Shown: positions 1-8,472 of the stretch, in pieces
Layout of the letters: each line of letters starts with the position of its first letter
Position numbering within the stretch: position 1 is the first letter of the stretch
NCBI GenBank assembly: GCA_964404285.1
Contig: CAYOJK010000020.1
Span: forward strand, 1-40,120
DNA length: 40,120 nucleotides
From: JBASEY01 sp964404285
GTDB taxonomy: Bacteria; CSSED10-310
Direction of reading: 5' to 3'
Position numbers and translations under genes: made by a program
The notes under the pieces: model-generated
Databases searched by the model: none
What the model saw: only the letters and a program-made list of their open reading frames with translations
Told to the model about the DNA's origin: nothing

Positions 1-1210
1 TTAGGAGTATTTCGCCTGAATCCGGCACATAGCTGCGTGTCAGCAGATGGATGATGGTCGATTTACCGGAACCGGATCCGCCCATAATCGCAGCCGTAGC
101 GCCTTTATCGATCGTAAAATTCAGATTTCGAAGAATATCGGGCTGATCAGGACGATATCGAAAATACACATTTTTAAACGTCACAGCTCCAGTCAGATCG
201 ATGTCACCGTGTGCCGAATCAGTGTTTTCCGACAACATACCTTTAGATGGCGTTTCGTTTAAAACCGCCTGAATACGCTGCATTGCCGCGGAGCCTTGCT
301 GAATTTGGCCGGTAACCCATCCGATCGCAAACATCGGCCAGGAAAGAATCGCCAGATATTCCAAAAAAGCGACGACACTGCCGATGGTAATCCGGCCGTC
401 AATCACCCACCAACCGCAAAGCAATAAAACAAGGGTTGTGGATAAACCAGACAAAAGTATCGACATCGGAACGAATAAGCCTTGAACACGAACAAGTGAC
501 AGGTTTCGCTTTACATACCCTTCACTTAGTCGATTCATCTTTTCACTTTCAACATCCTGTAAATTATATGCCTTGATAACCCGGATACCGGTTAGATTTT
601 CTTGTGAAAAGGACGTGATTGCAGCTATCTGTTTCTGAACACTTTCAGAATGACGACGGATGCGTTTGCCGAGAAAATAAAAAATAACCGGCATCATCGG
701 CAAGGGAAGCAGCGACAGAAAAGTCAGTTTCGGATCGATCATGATCATGAACACAAGCGCAAATATCAATGAAAACAATGTGTTGCCGATTTGCATCAAT
801 GAAGGTCCTAATACCATGCGCACACGCTGCACGTCGTTGGTCATTCTAGACATGATGTCCCCGGTCGACATCCGATCAAAAAACGGCCGTGGCAAGATCA
901 GGATGTGTTGAAACACTTTTCGACGAATGTCATGCTCAACCCGCCGACTAACCCCGATAAGCTGCCAGCGCATTAAAAACCGAAACACACTGGACATCAA
1001 TGTCACACCCATTATTCCAGCCATATATAGATAAATTTTTTTTGAAAACTGATCCGACGCTACCCCGTCGATCGCCAACCTCAAAATCCATGGTTGAACC
1101 ATTAATAAACTCGATGTTAAAAAAAGAAAAACAACTCCGATCAATAACCGCAATCGGTATGGCTTCCAATAAGGGTAGAGCGCTCTATATAATTCCGATA
1201 CTTTCATCAT
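1..1210 (-). CDS. ABC transporter, fused permease/ATPase (partial, C-terminus off the window)
   Basis: The frame is open to the window edge, giving the first about 403 residues of an exporter-type half transporter (MsbA/MdlB-like). The N-terminal half reads as a six-helix ABC membrane domain; it includes the segment RPFFDRMSTGDIMSRMTNDV, typical of the exporter coupling region. The ATPase domain begins near residue 340 and contains a Walker A motif, GGSGSGKST. The signature and Walker B motifs lie beyond the edge. The likely start is one of the two consecutive ATG codons at 1210 and 1207; I see no strong ribosome binding site. The gene is transcribed divergently from the kinase fusion at 1507. 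The substrate cannot be inferred; lipid or drug export would be usual for the family. Confidence 0.9.
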   Translation of the reverse strand, partial: MMKVSELYRALYPYWKPYRLRLLIGVVFLFLTSSLLMVQPWILRLAIDGVASDQFSKKIYLYMAGIMGVTLMSSVFRFLMRWQLIGVSRRVEHDIRRKVFQHILILPRPFFDRMSTGDIMSRMTNDVQRVRMVLGPSLMQIGNTLFSLIFALVFMIMIDPKLTFLSLLPLPMMPVIFYFLGKRIRRHSESVQKQIAAITSFSQENLTGIRVIKAYNLQDVESEKMNRLSEGYVKRNLSLVRVQGLFVPMSILLSGLSTTLVLLLCGWWVIDGRITIGSVVAFLEYLAILSWPMFAIGWVTGQIQQGSAAMQRIQAVLNETPSKGMLSENTDSAHGDIDLTGAVTFKNVYFRYRPDQPDILRNLNFTIDKGATAAIMGGSGSGKSTIIHLLTRSYVPDSGEILL

Positions 1211-1506
1211 TCATCTTTTATCAAAAAATCCTAGTCGAAACGTGGATCCCAAAACGGTGATCACCTTAATAAAATTTTCTGAAAAGCTCAAACTAAACCG
1301 ATAAAGGAACCAGAAATACCTAAACTGAGACACAATAGAACATCCCGTTTTACCGAATAGACCCCGCGCCAATTACATAAGAAATAAAATCCTTCACAAA
1401 ATCGCGATATTGTAAAATTTTCTGGATATTTGGAACATAATCGATTAGACTGGTGAATGGAAAACGTGTTCACCCGGCACGTAAACTTATAAGGAAAGGG
1501 GTTGAT
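1211..1506. other. Divergent intergenic region
   Basis: These 296 bases separate two divergently transcribed genes, so they should hold both promoters. I found no convincing TTGACA/TATAAT pair, no sigma54-type TGGCAC-N5-TTGC element and no clear operator. The only firm element is the ribosome binding site AAGGAAAGGGG ending a few bases before the ATG at 1507. Confidence 0.5.
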
Positions 1507-4500
1507 ATGAAGCCTTCGTCACTGATTTTGAAAACGTACACGGTGATCGATCAATTGGGCTCTGACCAACACGGAATGCTCTTACGAGTTGTCGACAAAA
1601 AAATCGGCCGACACTACCTGATGCGGTCTATTAATTCTAATAGCCCATTGTATAGTCTGATTGCATCATTAAATCTGGAATCCATAAATTATGAATTGAC
1701 ACATTTTTATACGCTCGAACATCCTCATATCGCATTTATTCGGCGTCTTGAACACGATGCAGACAACACATTTTACGTGATGATGGATGATTGCCCGGGT
1801 GTTTTGATGCAATCCTTGCAGCCTTTACATCATATTCCTGTTTTGGAAACCTTCATACAACAGATATGTGGCGCGCTGAATTACTTGCATCTCAATGGTT
1901 TATATCATCTGGACCTACGCCCTGAAACTCTTCTTATCGATACAAACCAAGATCGACAAAATTTTTATTTGCTTGACGGTGGATTGTCCTTTTTTTTGAA
2001 CAGACAGCCGGATCTGCAGTCGGGTGATTTGACGATGCTTCGTTACCGAAGTCCTGAGCTTTTGGCAAAGCGCGCAGGCGATGGCAGAAGCGATCTATAT
2101 TCTCTCGGCATCATCTTATATGAAGCTATAACCGGACATTTTCCCTGTGATCTGACTGACTCGACGAATATCGTTACCACCCTGTTAAACGAAAAATTTG
2201 CACCCTGTCGCCCGGCTGGTAAGACCAAATCAAATACACTGTGCAAAATCGTCGATCGGCTACTAGCTAAAGATCCGGGATTACGCCCTCAAAACGCTTT
2301 GGAAGTTTCGGCATGTATGGCCGATCGTACGCCTGACCCCTTTCCTCCACCTCTGATACAGTGCCCGATCACTGATCACGCTTTGCCTCGCACTGAAATC
2401 TTGGATGCATTCACCAAGGCTCTCTCCGGCCGAGCTTCCGTTGTGACCCTATGGGGTGAACCCGGTATCGGTAAAACACGTTTACTGCGTGAAATAGCGT
2501 CGGAGTTTCATTTAGCCGGAGTATCTCCTTTGACCATTCACTCGGTACCACTGACGGATACGGAACATGGTATTGGGGTTTTGAGTTCAATTATACATCA
2601 CTTGCGAAAGATTGATCCCAATATACCCTCGAATCTTATTGATAAACTGTATCACCTTGGATTTGAAGATAATCACCTTTATTTATCGGATGAGAACTAT
2701 CTTGACAGCATCATTCACTCGGCAGCTTTGGAATTGTATATCGCTTTTTCTTCAGAAGACCCTGCACAAACCAGTGAACCGCTTGTGATTATTCTGGAAA
2801 ACTGCCATTTCACCTGCCATATTTTCTGGAAATTCTGGGTCAAATTAGCTGAATTGGCTGCTGTATCGTCACGAAATTGCCCCTGTTTATGGATCATCGA
2901 AACGAATAATCCGGTTATTTATCCAACCGTCTTGGCAGCGCCCCGCTTTCATTCAATTCAAGCATTGCCATTTGATCAGGATCAGACAACCTCTATGTTA
3001 AATATGTTATCAGGCATGGACTCCTTTCCCAATAATTCAGCCGTACCTATACATGACCTATCAAAAGGTATTCCAAGCGCTATTCATCTGTTGTCAAACA
3101 TGATTCATTATACACGCTCTGTTTTTTACCATGACCACAATTGGGCTATAGATTCGGATAAGATTCAATATCTTTCTCAGTATGACAATTTAGATGTCTT
3201 GATAGATTGGTTTATTGCCAATCGTCTTTCTTCGGAAGAAATAGATGTGTTGAAGTTTTTATCGCTATGGCTTAACGGCTGCCCTGTTGAACAGCTCAGG
3301 CATTTTTTTGATTCGTTGGAGGATTATACCCCCGTTCAACTTGGCATCAGCTCCGCTCTGGCATCCGGCTGGATCAAGCGTGATTTGCAGCAGGGAATTC
3401 CTCTGTATAGATTTTCCAATGAACAGTTCCGGACTCGGATTTATGCTGCAATCCCTGCTTATAAGCGCTATGAATACCATCAGGAACTGGCCAATATGCT
3501 TCTTTCTGAGGAACCTGTTCATCCTGCGGCAGTTTCGGAGCATTTTTTTCTTGCCGACAACCGGCTACACGGATGCGATTGGGCATTGATAGCGGCTAGG
3601 CATTTCAGAAAAACCGGAGCGTTTCATCAGGCGATCAGATGGTATTTACGCAAACTGGAGCATATGCCGGACAGAAACCGAACAAAAATCGCGGGTGCGA
3701 ATTTTGAGTTAGCGCAAGTCTTGGTTTTAGCACGGGAGTTCGATAGCGCTTTGAAAGCATTGATCGATGCAGAACCCATATTAGGGTCACGTTTTTATCA
3801 AAAGCGAGATAGCGCACATTATTTTCTGCTTAGTGGTATCTGTCGGTTTATGTTGAATGACAAGGATAGTGCGCTGAAGGATTTAAGTGAATCGCTTGAT
3901 TATCTTCCCAAAACAACAGCTTTTGATTATCGGCTGAAAATCATGATGTTTTACAGTCGAAGTGTGAATTCACCTGAACAGACTGAAGAGCTTGTGAATC
4001 TGTTCAACACCTATCAAAAGCAACTGCCGTTTCAACAGTATCCTTATTTTTCCGGTATTTTCCTTGAATGGCTCGCCAACTATTATTTTGATCAACAGCT
4101 ACCCAGTTCAGGCGAATATTTTTTGAAAGAGTCGATATCTTGTGGTGAGCAATCGAATGATATACATGCAATGATACATCGTCGTTATATGATGGGGTTG
4201 TATTTCAAGAAAGCTTGGAAACATAAACCGGCTGGGAGTGAGTTTGAGGTTGGTATTATTCTTTCCCGCAAATTCTATACATTGAAATCACTGTGCTATG
4301 GATTGTGTCATCTGGCATCGTTGTTGATGGAACAGCATACGTATAAAGAGGCAGAAAATCTGTTGATCGAAGCGAATGAAATAGCTGATAAATATGATGA
4401 CCCGACGATGAAAACGCAGTGTTCGGTTTTGTATGCGCATTTTTTGATTGAATCGGGGCGTATTGATCATGCCGAACAGCTTTTAACCGAGGCGGAAAAT

Positions 4501-6609
4501 CTTCTGGATGATCAATCACCCTTTATTTTATATCACCCACTGTATAGTGACCTTGCAATTATAGCACGGCGACGAGGCAACCTGATCCGTGTATTAGAAA
4601 TTTATACACACCTTTTAGATCGGTCACGTCAACAAGATAACACTATGCTTACAATGTTTTCGTTATTGAATGTTGCTGAGGCTAACTGCAGGCTTCGAAA
4701 TTATAAACAGGCTGAAACATTAGCTGAGGAAGCGGAAATTCTTATGAAAAAATTGAATATGTCGCTTCCGGACACGGATATACTTCGAGCGTGGATATAT
4801 TTTCTTCAAGGTGAAACCGAAGCGGGTTATAAGCTAATACAAAAAACGTTGGTCACGGTAAAAACCGATGGCTTGATTCCACACCAGGCGCATGCATACA
4901 AATTACTGGGAATGATCAATTTACGACGGAGTAATTTTGAAAAGGCGTTGTCCGACTTCAAACAAGCGTTGAGTTTGTACATTGCTAACCATGATGAATT
5001 TGAAGCTGCACTGATACATCGACTGATAGCTGAGGCGTATCATTCCATCGATCAAACAGAAGCGGCTGAGCAGGAAATCAGAACAGCTGATTCCCTGTAT
5101 AAAAAACTTGGCGCTGATTTTTTCCTGATCAATCGGAATATATTAGGAATATCAAGCCGGACAGTCTCAAGCACGAAAACAACCGGACCCTACTTTAAAC
5201 CTGCCGATATATCGGACTTGATTCATTCATTGGTTCTACCTGATCAGTTTCACACATTTCTTCTACGATTCTTTATTTCTCAAGATAATTTTCCACGTGC
5301 CCTACTTCTACATGCATCTCCATCAACCGGAAAAATTACGATCAAAGCAGGTGATACCGATTTCGCCTCTAAGGAAATCGAGGCTATTCTTCATCGTTAT
5401 ACACCTGAGATGTTGGATAAGAATATGTCTTTGATACGTTCCTATTCTATTGAGGATATCCGTGTTGAGCATTCCGGAAAACCCGTATGTCGAATCTGGC
5501 TCGTTCAGTTGGACCAAAGCTTCGGTGATCGAACCATTCTTTTTCTTGAAGATTCTGATCGATCGATGGGCGAATCGAAGGCGTATTTACATGCAATGTT
5601 TTCGTTTGCCAGCGCTGCGGTAAATATCAGTCGGCGATTTCAAACTTGCCCTGACAAACCGGGAATCTCGGAGCAGCCTGATCACAAACAGACCATCATT
5701 GCCAGATCGCGGGAAATGGCGAAAATTGTCAATACGATCACAACTGTCGCGAATTCGACGTTACCGGCCTTGATTACCGGATTCCCGGGAACAGGTAAAT
5801 CCTTTATCGTTCAATATATTCATCAATTGAGCGCATACCGTGGAGCTCCCCTGATGGTGATACCCTGTGAGGCGCTGAGTCAAGCGGAACAGTCAGGAGT
5901 ATTAATCGATACGATCTTATCGAACCTCCAGGCGGATGATTCTAGTGGGAAAAGAATGGTGGTGGTGGAGCATATCGAAACGCTCAACAAGGTTCAACAG
6001 GCTGATGTGTTGGAATTATTGACAAAAACTATTTATTCAGAAGGACATCCGTTATCGGAATGTCGATTTTTATTCACGTCGACAGAAAATCTGGCTCATA
6101 GAGTTCAGCAAGAAACGTTTGATATAGCCCTTTATAAAATGATCACGAACTTGGTTGTTCGGCTGCCGGATCTAACCGATCGAAAAGAGGATATCCCCCT
6201 GTTGGCAAACATGTTTTTGGAAAAATCATCGGTATTGATGAAAAAACCGTTTACTGATCTGGCACCGGAAGCAATGGAAGCTCTGATCAATTATTCCTGG
6301 CCCGGTAACATTTCAGAGCTGGAAAACGCTGTTGAAAGCGCGGTTCTATTTGGTGTTCCACCAACGATTCTATTCGATGATCTTCCGAAATCTATCCGAG
6401 CGCCTGTCGAACGATCCGGTATTTTAGAAAAAGAACGACTTGTGCTTGAATCGATGGAAGATATTGAAGAAGCACATATACGAACGGTTCTACAGACAAC
6501 GAAAGGTAATAAGCTCAGAGCCAGCGCGTTACTGGGTATTTCCCGCCCGACTCTGGATAGAAAATTGGAAAAATTCGGGATCGTAATCAACAAAAAAAGG
6601 AAACGCTGA
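1507..6609 (+). CDS. Multidomain Hanks-type (pseudo)kinase / AAA ATPase / TPR / sigma54-like AAA+ / Fis-HTH regulator
   Basis: The 1700-residue protein starts at the ATG after AAGGAAAGGGG; an upstream in-frame ATG at 1453 has no such site. Domains in order: a Hanks-type kinase fold (about 10-270); an AAA_16/STAND-like ATPase with Walker A GEPGIGKT (317-324), the PknK-type arrangement; a long TPR/helical region (about 650-1200); a GAF-like segment (about 1236-1380); an AAA+ module resembling sigma54 activators with Walker A GFPGTGKS (1425-1432) and the conserved SWPGN region; and a C-terminal Fis-type HTH (about 1658-1695). Several catalytic positions are degenerate. The kinase VAIK lysine is Arg40, the catalytic loop reads HLDLRPET (134-141) with Thr for the Mg-binding Asn, and DFG is DGG (157-159). 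The AAA+ module lacks the GAFTGA loop, and its Walker B reads VVVEH. It is probably a signal-integrating DNA-binding regulator working with the PP2C and FHA genes downstream and possibly with the T3SS locus. Confidence 0.85.
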   Translation: MKPSSLILKTYTVIDQLGSDQHGMLLRVVDKKIGRHYLMRSINSNSPLYSLIASLNLESINYELTHFYTLEHPHIAFIRRLEHDADNTFYVMMDDCPGVLMQSLQPLHHIPVLETFIQQICGALNYLHLNGLYHLDLRPETLLIDTNQDRQNFYLLDGGLSFFLNRQPDLQSGDLTMLRYRSPELLAKRAGDGRSDLYSLGIILYEAITGHFPCDLTDSTNIVTTLLNEKFAPCRPAGKTKSNTLCKIVDRLLAKDPGLRPQNALEVSACMADRTPDPFPPPLIQCPITDHALPRTEILDAFTKALSGRASVVTLWGEPGIGKTRLLREIASEFHLAGVSPLTIHSVPLTDTEHGIGVLSSIIHHLRKIDPNIPSNLIDKLYHLGFEDNHLYLSDENYLDSIIHSAALELYIAFSSEDPAQTSEPLVIILENCHFTCHIFWKFWVKLAELAAVSSRNCPCLWIIETNNPVIYPTVLAAPRFHSIQALPFDQDQTTSMLNMLSGMDSFPNNSAVPIHDLSKGIPSAIHLLSNMIHYTRSVFYHDHNWAIDSDKIQYLSQYDNLDVLIDWFIANRLSSEEIDVLKFLSLWLNGCPVEQLRHFFDSLEDYTPVQLGISSALASGWIKRDLQQGIPLYRFSNEQFRTRIYAAIPAYKRYEYHQELANMLLSEEPVHPAAVSEHFFLADNRLHGCDWALIAARHFRKTGAFHQAIRWYLRKLEHMPDRNRTKIAGANFELAQVLVLAREFDSALKALIDAEPILGSRFYQKRDSAHYFLLSGICRFMLNDKDSALKDLSESLDYLPKTTAFDYRLKIMMFYSRSVNSPEQTEELVNLFNTYQKQLPFQQYPYFSGIFLEWLANYYFDQQLPSSGEYFLKESISCGEQSNDIHAMIHRRYMMGLYFKKAWKHKPAGSEFEVGIILSRKFYTLKSLCYGLCHLASLLMEQHTYKEAENLLIEANEIADKYDDPTMKTQCSVLYAHFLIESGRIDHAEQLLTEAENLLDDQSPFILYHPLYSDLAIIARRRGNLIRVLEIYTHLLDRSRQQDNTMLTMFSLLNVAEANCRLRNYKQAETLAEEAEILMKKLNMSLPDTDILRAWIYFLQGETEAGYKLIQKTLVTVKTDGLIPHQAHAYKLLGMINLRRSNFEKALSDFKQALSLYIANHDEFEAALIHRLIAEAYHSIDQTEAAEQEIRTADSLYKKLGADFFLINRNILGISSRTVSSTKTTGPYFKPADISDLIHSLVLPDQFHTFLLRFFISQDNFPRALLLHASPSTGKITIKAGDTDFASKEIEAILHRYTPEMLDKNMSLIRSYSIEDIRVEHSGKPVCRIWLVQLDQSFGDRTILFLEDSDRSMGESKAYLHAMFSFASAAVNISRRFQTCPDKPGISEQPDHKQTIIARSREMAKIVNTITTVANSTLPALITGFPGTGKSFIVQYIHQLSAYRGAPLMVIPCEALSQAEQSGVLIDTILSNLQADDSSGKRMVVVEHIETLNKVQQADVLELLTKTIYSEGHPLSECRFLFTSTENLAHRVQQETFDIALYKMITNLVVRLPDLTDRKEDIPLLANMFLEKSSVLMKKPFTDLAPEAMEALINYSWPGNISELENAVESAVLFGVPPTILFDDLPKSIRAPVERSGILEKERLVLESMEDIEEAHIRTVLQTTKGNKLRASALLGISRPTLDRKLEKFGIVINKKRKR

Positions 6610-6685
6610 TTTCTTGACCTTTCTGAGCGCCCTTTCTATTATTTGTTTGGTCTTTGATGTTAACGTGATATGGGTTGGTCGTGAG

Positions 6686-7525
6686 ATGAAAATATTAGCT
6701 TATGGCGCCAGTGATTTGGGCATGAAGCGCCAGGTCAACGAAGATAGCTTTAGAATTTGCCCTAAAAGCCGCGTATATATGGTCGCTGATGGAATGGGCG
6801 GTCACGCTGCCGGCGATATCGCCAGTAATATGGCGGTAAATTTGGTTGCAGATTACCTCCACGGGCATCTGAACACGGCAAAACAAAACGAAAAATCTCA
6901 TTTTCTAAACGTGCTGACAGAAGCTCTGGAACATGCAAATAGGCAGATCATTTCTGAGACTCACCAGAAAAAAACACTGCGCGGCATGGGCACAACCCTT
7001 GTCGTGGCAATATATCATAGCGACAGATTGTTTATTGCCAGTGTGGGGGACAGCCGACTTTATTTGATACGTGATAAAGAAATCGGATTGCTGACCACTG
7101 ACCATTCTTGGGTCAATATGCAGTTACAACTTGGAAATATCACATCCGAAGAATCGCGGAGTCATCCAATGAGAAATGTCATCACGCGAGCTTTGGGCAC
7201 TCAAATAGATGTTGAAGCCGATGTCCTGGAATACCCTATTCAAACGAATGACTACCTTATTTTATGTACAGATGGTTTGAGTAACATGTTGAATGATAAT
7301 GAAATCGCCGATACCGTTCTGCAAAATAACAATGATGTCAAAACGGCGGTTGAAGAACTTGTGCGCAAAGCTAACTCTCAGGGAGGCGATGATAATATCA
7401 CGGTCATCGTTCTCAAATTTGTCCCTGAACATCATTCTAACGAACACTATAGTCAAGATACGGAGGTCATTTTCATTCGGCCGTTATCCCCCGGAAAACC
7501 CCCTTGTTACGGCAATACATCATGA
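6686..7525 (+). CDS. PP2C/PPM-family Ser/Thr protein phosphatase
   Basis: This 279-residue metal-dependent phosphatase has the complete PPM motif set: VNEDS near the N-terminus, VADGMGGHAAGD, GMGTTL, SVGDSRLYL, TDHSW, CTDGLSNML and GGDDNITVIV. The aspartates that bind the two metals are present, so it should be active and would reverse Ser/Thr phosphorylation. I chose the ATG at 6686, just before the first conserved block; a TTG at 6614 would add 24 hydrophobic residues that could form a membrane anchor, so that alternative is not excluded. The gene lies 76 bases after the kinase fusion. Its stop overlaps the start of the epimerase gene by 4 bases (ATGA), indicating translational coupling. 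Confidence 0.93.
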   Translation: MKILAYGASDLGMKRQVNEDSFRICPKSRVYMVADGMGGHAAGDIASNMAVNLVADYLHGHLNTAKQNEKSHFLNVLTEALEHANRQIISETHQKKTLRGMGTTLVVAIYHSDRLFIASVGDSRLYLIRDKEIGLLTTDHSWVNMQLQLGNITSEESRSHPMRNVITRALGTQIDVEADVLEYPIQTNDYLILCTDGLSNMLNDNEIADTVLQNNNDVKTAVEELVRKANSQGGDDNITVIVLKFVPEHHSNEHYSQDTEVIFIRPLSPGKPPCYGNTS

Positions 7526-8472
7526 ATCGATATTTGATCACAGGAGCTGCGGGGTTTATCGGGTCTCACTTGGCGTACGCACTCGCTGATCTGCCGGATA
7601 CCGATGTGGTTGCTATCGACAATCTGAGCACCGGAAATATTCAAAACTTGGACAACATCATCGATAAAATAACTTTTATCCAAGGTGATATCACCGATAA
7701 TCAGTTCCTCAAGTCCATCATGACCGGTATCGATTATGTATTGCATCAGGCTGCGCTGCCGTCTGTTCCACGCTCTATCGCCGACCCGTTGGATTCCAAT
7801 TGGAATAACGTCAACGGCTCTCTCAACATGCTTATTGCCGCTCGTGATGCCGGCGTCAAACGGTTTGTGTTCGCATCATCCAGCTCAGTGTATGGTATAA
7901 ATCCTGAATTACCAAAAATTGAGACCCAGCGAACTCATCCCAAATCACCCTATGCACTGACAAAATTGACCGGTGAACACTACTGTCGGATATTTTTTGA
8001 GATATATGGACTGGAAACCGTCGCTCTACGCTACTTCAACGTATTTGGACCTCGACAAAACCCTTTTTCACAGTATTCTGCCGTTATCCCGCTGTTTATA
8101 TCGCATCTTGTCACCAGACAAAAATCCACGATTTTTGGTGATGGTAATCAGTCCCGTGATTTCACGTATGTCACCAACGTTGTCCAAGCAAATCTGAATG
8201 CCTGCACAACTGAAGGTATTGGTGGATCGGTCTTCAATATTGGCTGTGGCGCTCAGACAACAGTAAATCATTTATACACTATGATCCAAAAGATTTTGGG
8301 TACGAATCTAGATCCAGACTATGCTCATGATCGTCCTGGGGATGTCAAACATTCGTTAGCGGATATATCCCAGGCACAGCTCAAACTGGGATATTCTCCC
8401 CAAATATCTGTTTGGGAAGGTTTGATAGAAACGGTTGACTATTATGTCAAAACTCTTGGCAAAACGAATTAA
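7522..8472 (+). CDS. NAD-dependent epimerase/dehydratase (SDR, UDP-glucose 4-epimerase-like)
   Basis: This 316-residue extended short-chain dehydrogenase has the NAD-binding motif GAAGFIGSHL at the N-terminus, the serine-containing SSSSVYG block, the catalytic pair in YALTK, and the family segment ALRYFNVFGPRQNP. It most likely interconverts a nucleotide sugar such as UDP-Glc/GlcNAc to the Gal form for surface polysaccharide. The exact substrate cannot be read from the sequence. The ATG overlaps the phosphatase stop as ATGA; a TTG at 7504 is possible but less likely. The 3' end overlaps the next gene by 29 bases, so the genes appear to form one operon with the phosphatase. Confidence 0.9.
   Translation: MNRYLITGAAGFIGSHLAYALADLPDTDVVAIDNLSTGNIQNLDNIIDKITFIQGDITDNQFLKSIMTGIDYVLHQAALPSVPRSIADPLDSNWNNVNGSLNMLIAARDAGVKRFVFASSSSVYGINPELPKIETQRTHPKSPYALTKLTGEHYCRIFFEIYGLETVALRYFNVFGPRQNPFSQYSAVIPLFISHLVTRQKSTIFGDGNQSRDFTYVTNVVQANLNACTTEGIGGSVFNIGCGAQTTVNHLYTMIQKILGTNLDPDYAHDRPGDVKHSLADISQAQLKLGYSPQISVWEGLIETVDYYVKTLGKTN

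Noticed and set aside
1453..1506. Earlier ATG for the kinase fusion
   Set aside because: There is no ribosome binding site before 1453, while AAGGAAAGGGG directly precedes the ATG at 1507.
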